A stretch of DNA of 64,000 nt, from NCBI GenBank assembly GCA_963693085.1, contig OY856410.1, positions 562,515,906 through 562,579,905 of the forward strand, given 5' to 3'. Of the stretch, positions 1 through 10,500 are shown in pieces (the first letter of the stretch is position 1; every line of letters begins with the position of its first letter). A program made the translations under genes and the position numbers. The DNA comes from Alisma plantago-aquatica (lineage: Eukaryota > Streptophyta > Magnoliopsida > Alismatales > Alismataceae). The notes under the pieces are model-generated. The model was not told the DNA's origin and made no database searches. It saw only the letters and a program-made list of their open reading frames with translations.

Positions 1-351
1 ACGATTATTGTTTCCCCCACATACCAGCTTTATGCTGACTGACATTTTGTTTGTCGGCGTTTTAGGTTCAAAGACAAAAGGACAAACAGTAAATCGTCAT
101 ATTGTGAAATACATGAATTAAAATACAAGGAGGATCAGTTAGAGTAGAATTCATATGTGGATAGAAGTTTAGAGATCCAAGTTTTCAAAAGGTATGCAAT
201 GTTTTTATTTTTACCATATTTCAGTATAGTTGGTAGAATTTAATAATTGTTATTGATTAATTGTCGAACCTTTGATCATGTTAAATGAGATAATGGCTCC
301 GACCTTCTGGTCTCCCTAAATTGGGGGTTACCGGGAGGTGGGGTCATTACA
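1..351 (+). repeat. Ty3/Gypsy LTR, 3' end fragment
   Basis: The stretch ends in a purine/pyrimidine pattern (GGGAGGTGGGGTCATTACA at 333-351) very like the 3' end of the complete solo LTR at 37315-38729, which has GGGGTCATTAAAG shortly before its terminus. It ends in CA, as LTRs do, and no tRNA-complementary site follows, so it looks like the end of a 3' or solo LTR. The 5' part lies outside the window. No coding content is seen. Confidence 0.5.
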
Positions 352-358
352 GATACCA

Positions 359-586
359 TGTATAACACCCAAGTCGAATGCCCAAGTCTCTAGTAGAGTT
401 TTAAGAATGACGACTAGCACCACAAACCACCACTAGCCTTAGTACTACTCCAAGCTGAGCACACTTAACTATGGAGTTCTTTAGTATTGGGCTCACTAAA
501 AAGAAGGTGCACCTTGGTGATATGGGTAGTCCAATCATTCTTTTTAAGATCATTGTATCTGAAGCCTCAAATTCTGGGACGTTATA
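359..586. repeat. 5S-like, TRIM-like (possibly Cassandra) fragment
   Basis: On the minus strand, positions about 490-438 read like the middle of plant 5S rRNA (AGAACTCCATAGTTAAGTGT, then GGAGTAGTACTA), which covers the internal pol III promoter region. The block starts TGTATAACACCC and ends GGGACGTTATA, roughly LTR-like termini. Cassandra TRIM elements are known to carry 5S sequence in their LTRs, which is why I suggest that family. A 5S-derived SINE is the alternative. It is far from a functional 5S gene: only the central third is recognisable. Confidence 0.45.
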
Positions 587-995
587 GTTTCGAGGATATA
601 CCTAGTCCTAGAGCAAGTCTAGAAATAAATTCCTCATCATTGTAGTTGTGTAGCTGTCTTCCAATTACACTCAGATGGCGTATACTGTATCTCCTGGCCT
701 TCTCCATGGACAACAAGTTGATGTTGTCCTCCTAGGAATAGGAAATGACATCCATGTCTCTATAGAAGTTCACACAGACCACCTAGAATGCTTGTTGTCC
801 TGATAGAATAGACAAGGAGTTGTCCCTCTCATTGGTGTACTAGTTACCAACTTTCTCTCCCAAAATTGTTTCCTTGCTATCCATCCCTTTATCAGACAAG
901 ACTTATTCAGGCTCTCTATTGGTTACTACAACTAGAGAAGACAACAATTGTCAGAGACAATTGAGTTTTGTCTCTGGGAAGCCCCCAGTTCTCTC

Positions 996-1003
996 TATTT
1001 ATA
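996..1003 (-). promoter_or_regulatory. TATA box of the minus-strand Copia-type LTR
   Basis: The minus strand reads CCTCCTATAAATAGAGAG here, a canonical plant TATA box in a G/C-flanked context. The nested Copia LTR has a comparable box (TATTTAAAGG) next to a GGAGG run. Transcription would run toward lower coordinates. Confidence 0.5.
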
Positions 1004-1018
1004 GGAGGGGTTAGGGTC

Positions 1019-1424
1019 AGGGTTCCCAACCTATGTGGGAGTGGAAGGAATCTGAATTTCATGAATTCTCACAACCCATGATAGGAAAAATGATCAGTTC
1101 GGCAGTGAAATGATCGGTTGGCATAGAGACGATCAGTTCACCCAGTGAACCGGTCATTTCATCATTTTTTCCAAACACCATTATATTAAAAATTCTAATC
1201 CAATTAATGCATGACATCCCGTCAACACTAATCCTTGATGAAAATGAATTACTCTCATGAACCAGGTGGATCATCTCATAAACTGATTGTCTCATGACTA
1301 TGAGTTGATCAATTCACTCAGTGAACCAGTTGACTCGTGCCTGATTCATCCAAAATCCAGCCAATGCAATATTCAATGAACCTGACACTCCAACCGGTCA
1401 TTTCATCATGTGAACCCATAGGTT
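1019..1424. repeat. Segment bounded by inverted copies of TTCCCAACCTAT
   Basis: TTCCCAACCTAT near 1021 and its reverse complement ATAGGTTGGGAA near 1411 bound about 400 bp. The interior is rich in short complementary words (GATCAGTTCACCC, GTGAACCGGTC, GTGAACCAGTT). The corresponding part of 15703-16830 does not show this segment clearly, so it may be a foldback insertion within the LTR. This is an eye-level comparison. Confidence 0.35.
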
Positions 1425-2522
1425 GGGAATCCAGTCAGTCAAATGATGTTGAAATTGAATACCTAAACACTTAAGTAATCAATTCTATTATTATTCATGA
1501 TCATAACTGCTCTTATAGGTGTATCCTATGTGTGTGACCCTATAGGTCCCATATTACGTTGGTAGTGAATGTTCATAACCATTTATGACATCACAAGCAA
1601 AGAGCGGTGCTGTGTCACACATCATTGCTACCCAAGTAAGTGGAAAGTTGAAGAACAACTTCAACCTACAATTTGTGTTTGGCGTTGTAGTGTTTGTATA
1701 GTTCCTTTATCACTGACATCTAGATTGAACTCAACGCATGGAGTAGTCATGCTCTTCAACATTCAATCTTTGTTCCTTGCTATAGCAGATTGTCTAAGAT
1801 ATGTGTTAGCTCAATATCACATTATGAATCACTTATGCATGGACATGCATTTCTCAATCTCACTAATCAATTGGCCATGATATCATACTCCAGTAGGAGG
1901 GACAAATCCCATCTACATCAATTACGTTCACCTCCATGTGTCACAGTGGACCCAATCATCATCTCTATAGAAACCCTTATTCAAGATAACGGTGGATGAT
2001 GTCAAAGTATACTGAACGACATGGGATGAGTGTAGTGACTTCCAGTCTAAGAACCACAATCACCACCAACACTATGAGAACTAGCTATGACTACCATTGT
2101 AATGTTTTCCATGTGTCACTCTCATGGTGGGTCTATCTGATACATTATTCCCTAATAAGTATCCAGGTGTTTGGTTTGATGTCACATATCATGATTGATG
2201 AGATTCTTTCATCAACCAACAAACACTCTAGTGTTATGTGCTATTTCTATCTATCGGCCTTCCATAATAACATTCGACTAGGGACATAATAAGAATGTAT
2301 ATACTCTTAACATACATATGATATCATTGTTCAAGTCATGTACTTGAAGACATACATAATTGAGTAAAATCATCATTTAGACATTTATTTGGTTACTTCA
2401 TTATCTCATAACTAAACATAACATAATAAATTAGAAGAATGCCTTTGTTATTAATAAAATCATTTAGAAGTCATGCCATTACAATCATCATATGATAATA
2501 TCTTTGGAAAAACATCCCAACA

Positions 2523-2760
2523 ATATTAACTTCTCTACTGAGAATGTCTCCCTCATCTAGGGGTGGACATCTTTAATGAACATATTTTGTCACTCAAGAG
2601 TAGTTATTTATTTAGTGGTCGGTCAGGGCTGGTTTCGGACCGCCAGGTGGGGGTAGTTGAGAAATGAAGTTCACATTATTTGTCCTTTTCCTGACTTGTT
2701 TCAAATATGTCTGAGGGTAGTGTTGCTCGAGGATGAGCAACATTTAAGCTTAAGAGAGTT
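2523..2760 (+). mobile_element. 3' internal end of a plus-strand Gypsy element, with polypurine tract
   Basis: The block 2722-2760 (TTGCTCGAGGATGAGCAAC, then AAGCTTAAGAGAG) is the plus-strand equivalent of the Athila 3' end at 6190-6230, where the reverse complement reads GTTGCTCGAGGGCGAGCAAT and a G-rich tract. The purine run AAGAGAG immediately precedes the LTR start at 2761, as a plus-strand primer tract should. The rest of the element, including its coding region and 5' LTR, is not in the window. Confidence 0.55.
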
Positions 2761-4256
2761 TGATGCACTGAATATTATCTATTTTTCATAGGCTATTTGA
2801 TTATCTATTTTAGGCATATTTGCTCATTTTCATACTACATATGCATGGTTTATCATCATTAGCATGTGACACATGCTTGCATCAAATATTATCTATTATT
2901 TATATTTTATATTGATTTGTCATAAATTATTGGACTTATGTTCTATATTTCAAATTATAGGTAAATTGACAAGTCCTGATTCAGTTGGGTGATACTGACT
3001 ACCCTGTCGATTGTACCGATAGAAGAAGAAAAAGAACAATCATGAACTGAAGATGCTAGGTGGCACTGACCATAATTTTGGTACTACCTACTTGATGGAC
3101 AATAACACACCTAAAGTGGTTCGGTGCCACCGACCTCCATTCGGTGGTACCATCTTTTACATAGAAAAATTGTTAGAGATGTCAGGAAACAACTCAGTTA
3201 TATTGACACCCTAGTTGTTAGTACTAACACATACATAGAGTCATGCATCCATAAGAGAATTCATGCCAATGACTTCCTATTGGTGGTACCGTCTTGTCAT
3301 GATCAGATGAGATTGAAGATGATGATTAATCCAACGACCATTCCTGAATGATGCCCTATGTCGATATTATGAATAGGGAGGATTTTGTCTAGACCTAATC
3401 ATCACACGTTAGTTCATTTCATGACAGAGGAGAGCCATGAGAAGATCTAGGAGAGGAGAAAGCTACATTCGTCAGAGGGAGTCATCCATATCATCTTCTC
3501 TAGGGGTTTCCATTAGTCTTTGATATTTTCCTCTTCGTCTCCTTTTCCCTCTATGTGTATGGAAATTGAAATAATATGGGGAAAATCCCCTAATTCCTTA
3601 GGAGGTCATCAGTAGCCAAGTTATGCATTGTTTTTGACATTATGGGTTGATATATATGTTCTTCCCAATTTCTGGATATAATACTATGATTGCATAATGA
3701 ATTAATTGTGCCTGATCAACATAGCTAATTTATCAGATCCTTAATTGCTTCGAGAGAGGGATTTAGGATTAGAAAGTCATAAATATTACACAATTAATGG
3801 AATTCCTTGAGAGAGGGCTTACGATTGTGAAAGGAATAGCCCAGAGGATTCATTGAAGCACCTAAATAATAATTAAATCACTATGAGAGTGGGCTATATA
3901 TTAGATTAGGTAGTGAATTGTATTGTGAGAGCAGGTAGTTCTTATGATAGGTCTCTTGGTTCAAGGTTATGAGTAATACATGTTAATAAATGATGTTAAT
4001 TGTAGTGTAAACCATGGTCAAATTGTAATCCTGAGGAATCCATTCTACTTGTGATAACAAACTCATTATTTTAATTAAATTCTTGTAATTAGTTTATTAA
4101 TCACTCAATCACCTTTTTCATGAGGTAGAGCTAATTGAATCAGATTTATTATTATTCTTTGGATATGTTTCACTGAGTTCGACACTCGATGCCTCATAGG
4201 CCTATACTATTTTGATACGTGTACTTCCATTTAATACGTGTAGTAAACACACATCA
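2761..4256 (+). repeat. 3' LTR of a plus-strand Gypsy element related to the Athila element
   Basis: It starts TGATGCACTG next to the polypurine tract and ends ACACACATCA. Its last 80 bp align by eye with the Athila LTR end read on the minus strand (TTCGAC, GCCTCATA, GGCCTATACTA). A middle block (GGTAGTGAATTGTA near 3910) is also shared. Like the Athila LTR it carries short inverted words, here CGGTGCCACCG and CGGTGGTACC near 3121-3160. No PBS follows, which agrees with a 3' LTR. Confidence 0.6.
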
Positions 4257-4571
4257 TGAAGGAGCAGTGGTTGTCAAATTTTAGGTCATGGTCCATGACC
4301 ATGGTGCATGGTAGGAAAAGATGGATACACCACATGCTATCGGGTGACATCTCAATCAAGATGGAGAATCCTTTGGATCAAATGGAGTCGGTATACTAGG
4401 GGCATGAGTTGATATTTTCGTCAAGATCTGGAAGCTACATCCAAAATTTATGGACTCAATAGACTTAAGGTGTAATGGTGAAGCTTTATCTTGCAAGGAT
4501 CAAGTCAAATAGAGGTTCTACAAGGATGTAGCTCTTTAGTAAACATGAGCATGTATAGCTCAAGGTTGGAG
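4257..4571. other. No gene seen: target DNA of the Athila insertion
   Basis: About 315 bp of unremarkable sequence between the plus-strand Gypsy LTR and the CATAT target duplication. It was contiguous with 25684 onward before Athila inserted. No open frame or motif was recognised. Confidence 0.5.
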
Positions 4572-4576
4572 CATAT
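4572..4576. other. Target-site duplication CATAT (left)
   Basis: CATAT directly before the LTR; an identical copy lies at 25679-25683 directly after the other LTR. Five bp is the expected length for Gypsy integration. Confidence 0.85.
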
Positions 4577-6189
4577 AGACACGATTTTACCGTGCGTATA
4601 ACGCAAGTGCACGCGTTAAAGTAGTATAGGCCCTTATGAGGCCCGAGTCGAACACATGGACACTGAACTATCGGTAGACTACTACTAACTGTTTGCGATT
4701 AGCTAAGCCAGTTAAAATGGTTTGAGAGTTGTTTTAAAATTAAAAGAAAAGAAAACAAAATAAAACAATTGATTAAAGGTTTAGTTTAATCAATTCAGGT
4801 GAAAATCTTTAGGGTTGTGGTTTCACCGCAGGTTATCATTGCATGAATTTCTATATAGTTACTAAGATTTATCTCTCTATCCGGGTAGTGGCCTGTAATC
4901 AGAATTGCCCACTGTCGTGGTACAATTCACTACCTATTTTTAGGTCGGTTCCACCGTCGTAGTAACCTATACCCTAAAATAAGTGCATTAGAAACGACCT
5001 CTGGGTTTCCACCATTAACCTTACATCACCTTGTTCAAGGGATTTGTCAATTAATGTGAATTTCGTCTCTTTTCAACCATTAGTTCTTCTTTCAAAGTAA
5101 TTAAGGGTATTAGATTATTATTATGGTGATCAAGCATAACAATATAATTGAGAAAGCGAAATCATACCATGGATTTAAGAGATAAAAGATGAATTACTAT
5201 GATAAAACTGTCATATAATGATTCCCCGGGCTACTCCCGGTCCTAAAGATAAAGGGGATTAGCCCCACATGTTCATCTCAGAGCAAAACATGGTAGAGAA
5301 AAGGGGAAACATGGAGAAAAACGTGATTAAGTAGTGAAACCCCTGAATGGAGAAGATCCAAGCGTTCCTTGGCGTAGAATGCACGATCTCCGGCCTTTCG
5401 GCGGTGGAAAACGTCTTCTTCGGCGTCCGGAACGGCTGGGGCGTGCTTCTGGGCTCCGTTCTTCTCTCCGCACCTTCTCGGGACGTGTGCAACAACTAAT
5501 GACGTGATCCCCTACTCTTGGCCACTGTCATTAGGTATAATCACCGAGTTAGGTTGAAAAAATATCATAGTCATCAGATTTAGATCGATCTGAAGCAAAC
5601 TTGTATCTGACGGTGTCGATACCATCGACGCGAGTCGATGGTATCGACCTTGCACGGTATCGGCTGGTCTTCTTTTCTTTTCTTTGTTGCGACTGATGCT
5701 AACTCGATACCATCGACGAGGGTCGATGGTATCGACTCTCTTAGCTGTCAGTTTTTTGTCCTTTTCCGTCGCTGAAGCTCCACATGTCGATAGTATTGAC
5801 TTTAGGGTCGATAGTAACGACTGTCTTCTCGCCAGCAACCTGATGGTATCTCGATACCATCGACTTCTATGTTGATAGTATCGACTCTGCGATGCTCCTT
5901 GCAGCTGGCAACCTGTGGTCGTGTCGATGGTATCGACCACTGTCGATGGTATCGACAGCAGCAGATATTCATTTTTCCTAAAATTGCAACACAAAACCAC
6001 ATAAGCCGAAATAAAACATATTATTGTACTCATTTATGCTCAAAACACTAAAATAAGGGAGATTTGACATAGAGAAGGATCATAGACCAAAATAAATGAA
6101 TCATGCAATATTAACCACCAAAATGACCAATAAATGCATAAAACACAAGTAAAATATGTCTATAAATGCGACTCAAAATCATCACATCA
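4577..6189 (-). repeat. Athila 3' LTR
   Basis: 1613 bp, collinear with 24066-25678 at a constant offset of 19,489 at the ends and at the internal hairpin cluster, so there is no net indel. Minus-strand start TGATGTGATG at 6189; the end lies at 4577, where the terminal CA has become CT. Many single-base differences from the other LTR are transitions, several at CpG. It carries the dyad cluster at 5614-5957. Confidence 0.88.
5614..5957. repeat. Dyad cluster TCGAT-N3-ATCGA in the 3' LTR
   Basis: Ten copies or near-copies of TCGAT-N3-ATCGA form five opposed pairs, typically TCGATACCATCGA followed by TCGATGGTATCGA. Start-to-start distances within the pairs, from the sequence, are 19, 19, 21, 21 and 19 bp. 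Centres vary (ACC/GGT, AGT) while the TCGAT and ATCGA arms are retained. Each pair can also fold as a longer hairpin. The function is unknown; sites for a dimeric DNA-binding protein or structured RNA are possibilities. Confidence 0.8.
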
Positions 6190-6206
6190 AACCCCCCTAA
6201 GCTTGA
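6190..6206 (-). other. Athila polypurine tract
   Basis: On the minus strand the sequence reads AAGCTTAGGGGGGTT immediately before the 3' LTR start, as expected for the plus-strand primer of a Gypsy element. GAGCAATGTTC precedes it, and a closely related block sits at 2736-2760 in the other Gypsy element. Confidence 0.75.
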
Positions 6207-7874
6207 ACATTGCTCGCCCTCGAGCAACTAAACTTTAGAATAGAATTGCAAGGGTCAACTAAAGAACAGATCATCACAACAAACATCACCATATGATCCC
6301 CACCGGACATTCACATCCCGACCCTTACTAACCACGGAATGATAATTACCCTAAAGGTGACAATAATCATCCATAAAAGATATCTACCTCAAAATTGATG
6401 AACACTATCATATAAGGCAGTTAGCATAATAAAATTCACCGGTTCAGACTCGGTGCATCTTGTGATCTCCTATTCTACGTTGCTCGCCCTAACTACTATC
6501 TACATGAAAGAAGCTCTCCTGATATTCACAAGTGAGGAGAAAATCACGGTGGCCTACCAATTTGAGCAACGGGTGGATGAAATGGGTGGCTCATGGAAGA
6601 AATGAAAGCATTATACAGTTTCAACATGCATAAAGCAAACATGCCCTAAATGATGCATATGCAAGTGTAAATGCCCTAATGCCTTCATTTGGGTGGAATG
6701 ATGCATGCACTATCATTCCGTATCAAGGTGAGATGGAATATATAAGAGAACAACATCATGTTATTATTCTTCTTACTATGTATTGAAAAGCATGTTCCTT
6801 TCTCCCTCTCATTCTTTATTACTTCTCAATTCTGTTTTTTTCCTTTTTTTCTCTCTTTTTCTTTTTTTATAGGCCCTTATATCCATAAGTGACCATGAAT
6901 TATTTGTTGGGCTCACTTTTTCTGCATAGCTCAAATGTTTGAAGCATTTAGGAGGTATGGAACAAGTTAATCACCCTTATTGTTTCAGAAGAAATAAGAT
7001 ACATGATGTACTGTATGCATAAAAATTATTAATGCAGCTAAATGACACACACCTAAGGATAACGTGCATATATAGCTACTCTATTTTTTATTTTCATGCA
7101 AAACATGTGAAAATACTTTGCAATGCAAGACCTATCTACATGAGATGCATTCAAGAAGATTAAAACCGTAATGTACTTCCAATTCTTATAGTGGATTATG
7201 AAAAACAATGAGGTGGATAGATCACAAGACTAATTGACTTAACCTTTGTAAATTATTATGTGTCCCTCCTTACTGACCTGTGTAGTAATTAAGAGGTTTC
7301 TCTCTCTTACTTCAAATTAAAGTCTCATTATCATTTGGTCAGTTTAGGCTCACACAACCAATTCCGTCCACTTTTCATGTATCATTAGGAATGTACAGTT
7401 GTGATTTTCTATTTTAAAGTTGACAAACCCAATCATTTTCTTAAGTTATGTGCTCAAAGTTGAACAACACAAGCTTGCAAACACTAATTTTTTTTTAACT
7501 TTTCCCTTAATTCCCATGTACAAGCAAATGAGATGACACATGACTTAAGACATCCACAATTACACTAGATAGAATGTGGATCCAACAAACAAACTAAGAT
7601 TGTAAGAAATAAATGACACGAAACAAAACAATAAAAACTAAAAACTGAGAAAACTAAAGGATAGAGCTGTTCCAACTCACCCCCAAGCTTGAATTCGACT
7701 ATGGCCTCATAGTAAAAAACAACCTTAAAGGGTGGAATAGTGATACCGATCACTCTTCCGGTGGAGGCGGGTACTGCGGGGCTGTGGGGTCCCAAGACGG
7801 GTACTGTCCCTAAAAGCTCGGATCATACTGGGGCATGGGCGGAGGTTGTGGATACCCCCAAAGTAGTTCTGGCT
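6207..7874 (-). other. Athila 3' noncoding region, no gene seen
   Basis: About 1.7 kb between the env-position ORF and the polypurine tract. It is AT-rich and has a T/C run near 6835-6868. Long noncoding 3' regions are common in Athila elements. I see no open frame with coding character. Confidence 0.6.
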
Positions 7875-9329
7875 CTAGTAATGATCATAGAAGGGCTGCT
7901 GCTGCATCTCCATCCTATGCAACCTGTCGTGAATGTGTTGTTGGTTGTCGAGGAGGAGGCACTCATTTTCAAAGATAGCCCGCTGATTATCTAGCAACTG
8001 GTTTGTCATATCCTGAATACCGGCATATGAGGCTGTGTGTTGCTGCTGCGTTTGATGAATATCCTGCAGCATTGCATACATCCCTTGCATGGAGTAGACA
8101 TCCTCGCTTTGCTGTGAGGGTTGTGGTGGCAGAGGCTGGTAAGAAGAAGATGCACCCGGATGCATGCGGGGACACTTCCTAGGTGACACTCGTGCGCGAA
8201 GAGGAGTTAAAGCCTCCTCTTCCTCTTCAGCCTCGTCACCGTCGTTGTCGTCATTGCCGCCGTCTTCATCCGAACTCTCGATGGCAATGACATGCCATCG
8301 AAAATGCTGAGCGCCCTCAATATGGAAGACGGGGTCGGGAAGCGAACACTCCTGATAAGCGTGATTAATGTGGCAGTGTGCATACGCCAATCCATCACGC
8401 AGTAGGATGAGGTTGGGGCGGTGAAGATGCTGCAAATTAACCTTGCTTCTGTTGGAGAGAGGAGTCAGCTGGGAGAAATTCAACCTAAGATAGTGGGCCC
8501 GTGGTGTGATGAGCCCACCAAAGTGAATTGGAGCCTTCCGCGTACTCCTCTTTACAGCCAACACACGCTGCAAGAAAAATGCTCCCCAGTTACACTCTTC
8601 CCGCTTTAGTAACTTGTGCAGGAAAAACAGGTCTGTCTCCTGGAACTTGCTAAGAGACAGATCACCACGAGCAAAGAGAGTGGTGCACAACATGCGATGA
8701 AGAATCCGCATGAACGGATGCTCGAAATCCGCTACCGCCGTGTTGTGGTAGCTCACAGATTTTCCCGGCGGCACAGTCACTAGCTCGCCGAAGATAGCAT
8801 CATAATCAGTCTGATTGTCTGGCCTCCGGTACTGATCTCACCCATGGTTCCAGTTATAGATAGAGTTGAACTTCCGGAGGGTGAGATTGTAATCATTGTT
8901 GAACAGCCGGAAGGAAACACGACCCTTGATCCATTCACGATCCGTGGCGATGATGTCGTTTGGCACAACACATATGTCCAGCGACGCCATGAATTCTACG
9001 ACTAGCTCCTTGTATGTCGGCTATTCACCGAAGAACGGCTGGCCATCGGCATGGAATTCCAACTTGTCGGGCCTCCTGCCCGTATGCCTTGCCTGCCCCT
9101 TGAGCACGTAGGCCAGATTAGCCTCGAACCCCAAATTACGGATCATGTCGCGGTCGACGTAAAGGGTCAGCTCAATCTTTCTTTTCATGATCTCCTCGTA
9201 GACCTTCCGAACCTCCGCGGAAGGATGAACGGTCCGCGGATGCGGAATAGAAGCAGTTGGTGGAGGGACGAACTCATGAATCTCCATCGGATTCACACGT
9301 GAAGAGGATGCGCTGGCAACATGCACCAT
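7875..9329 (-). pseudogene. Athila extra ORF in the env position (ATHILA ORF-1-like), two premature stops
   Basis: A single 485-codon frame on the minus strand starting at the ATG at 9329 and broken by stops near 9019-9021 (TAG) and near 8847 (TGA). The N-terminal part resembles the plant 'ATHILA ORF-1' protein family: a charged segment, then a stretch containing VSFRLFNNDYNL in the middle. The C-terminal third has a strongly acidic run (residues EDGGNDDNDGDEAEEEEEA) followed by a Gln/Met-rich tail. No transmembrane segment stands out, so calling it an envelope protein would rest only on position. The gene's upstream region was split by the Copia insertion at 9437, about 100 bp before the ATG. 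Function is not established. Confidence 0.65.
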
Positions 9330-9431
9330 TGTCGTAGAAGAAGAAAGATTAGAAGATGGAGCTCAGAGAAGGTCGGAGAAGATGATCTCCGCTCGATGAA
9401 GGCTCGGTAAAGAACGCGCACTGTGGATGCT

Positions 9432-9436
9432 CGTAG
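9432..9436. other. Target-site duplication CGTAG (left copy)
   Basis: CGTAG directly precedes the left Copia LTR (TGTTGG); the identical copy at 17552-17556 directly follows the right LTR (CCCAACA). This fixes the element's boundaries. Confidence 0.9.
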
Positions 9437-10133
9437 TGTTGGTATATGTATGCCCGTAGAGCCATCCCAAGCGATTGCATGGAGTCGGATATTAATTAAT
9501 CAATTAATGCGATTATTTGGTTAATTAATGAATTCCAAAATATTCTAATTAATCCACGAGCGTTTTAATTAACACAACGTTTCTGTTTACCGATGGGTTT
9601 AGGAAACCCTACTTCTCTTCTTATCCTATTTAAAGGAGGATAGACAGCCGATATCTATATTATATATAGAGAAACGCTGCTAGGTTACGCTCACGTACGT
9701 AAACCTAGCCGTCGCCGTCCTTAGGAGAGAAAGGAGAGCAACACGCCGCCACAGAGACACGCTCCTTCCCGCCGGCTTGAGAAGCGCGACGTGGAGTTCC
9801 GTCCATCCGCGTGGACGAAGTAGAGACGCAGACGCCTTGACGCCTGCATTCGGAGGACGTCAACGACCACCTGTACGTGCTGCGAGCAACGTACGTCACT
9901 GCCGCAAAGGAGCATCGCCGGATCAACCTGCGACAGCGAACGGGAGAGAAGATCTGTCCGTGTTTGACAAGCAGCGTTGCACCGTCGTGCAGCGGGACAT
10001 CGCCGGACTTGCTCCGCGATAAGGTATATCCCACAAACCTATTTACGAATACATTGTTATCGACGAGATCCTGTTACGGGTTGCGTGGATTTATCGCTTC
10101 CGCCGCGCATGTTTTCTCCACAAAAACCCAACA
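9437..10133 (+). repeat. Copia 5' LTR
   Basis: Starts TGTTGGTATATG and ends AAAACCCAACA, directly before the PBS. The TATA-like box TATTTAAAGG is at 9627-9636. Downstream of it the R/U5 part is GC-rich and differs sharply in composition from the AT-rich U3. It lacks an 11-bp segment present in the 3' LTR near 17156-17168. Confidence 0.9.
9627..9636 (+). promoter_or_regulatory. TATA-like box of the Copia LTR
   Basis: TATTTAAAGG followed by AGGATAG; the same box is at 17034-17043 in the 3' LTR. It lies about 190 bp into the LTR, a usual place for the U3/R boundary. Confidence 0.55.
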
Positions 10134-10134
10134 G

Positions 10135-10146
10135 TGGTATCAGAGC
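10135..10146 (+). other. Copia primer-binding site, initiator Met tRNA
   Basis: TGGTATCAGAGC, one base after the LTR end, is the classic complement of the 3' end of plant initiator methionine tRNA. Confidence 0.9.
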
Positions 10147-10361
10147 AGCGTCGATCTACGGTGTAATTGGATTCGTTTTGATATGATCGAATCGATGTAT
10201 ATTGTTTTATGTTGCATACGATGCGAATTAAACCTGTTAATGTGTAAATCTAAACCTAATTCCACATACGCCGCATGCTATTGTTTTTTGACGTTTTGGA
10301 CGGGGTCGACTATGGAAAATAGTGATTTTCCTAAGTGCACGGAAGTAAAATTCCGTAGACC

Positions 10362-10500
10362 TTTTAGGGGCTCTGCCCCTGAGACCCCGCGAGGGGCGGC
10401 CTCCCCTCGACCCCCGCCCGCTGACCGGGCAGCGGGATCCTCGCACAGGGGCGCTGCCCTTGTGTACCCCGCATTGTCTGCGTGGGAGTCAAAATTCATT
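10362..10500 (+). repeat. GC-rich hairpin block in the Copia leader
   Basis: In an AT-rich setting this block has mutually complementary words: AGGGGCTCTGCCCCTG, GCGAGGGGCGGCCTCCCCTCG, CCGCTGACCGGGCAGCGG and CAGGGGCGCTGCCCTTG. Four consecutive hairpins are likely. In a retroelement leader they could serve dimerisation or packaging, or slow scanning ribosomes; that is inference. Confidence 0.6.

Larger units (their letters stand above)
587..2522 (-). mobile_element. Copia-type LTR (minus), older relative of the 15703-16830 sequence
   Basis: Read on the minus strand, the block starts TGTTGGGATG at 2522. Down to about 1500 it matches 15703-16720 with many shared words, for example GGAACTATACAA, TGGTTGATG and CCAACGTAAT. 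A plant TATA box (TATAAATA, minus, 996-1003) follows about 1.5 kb into the LTR, giving a long U3. Several short inverted repeats lie at 1080-1400. No flanking target duplication was found, and the 3' limit near 587 is only where the adjoining 5S-like patch begins. It could be a solo LTR or the 5' part of a decayed element. Confidence 0.55.

Noticed and set aside
438..490. Functional 5S rRNA gene
   Set aside because: Only the central part is similar; 5' and 3' ends of 5S and a terminator are missing.
587..2522. Complete solo LTR with target duplication
   Set aside because: ATATT follows the start at 2522, but no matching copy exists at the other side, and the 3' end could not be fixed.
5512..6033. 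Overlapping open frames on both strands across the Athila LTR dyads (peptides rich in VDTID, RWYR, RYHR), repeated at 24767-25540
   Set aside because: They are by-products of the TCGATACCATCGA repeats, exist in several frames at once, and cover a noncoding LTR.
7875..9329. True envelope protein for the Athila extra ORF
   Set aside because: Position fits, but no signal peptide or membrane segment is visible; the sequence resembles the ATHILA ORF-1 family, so I kept a neutral call.
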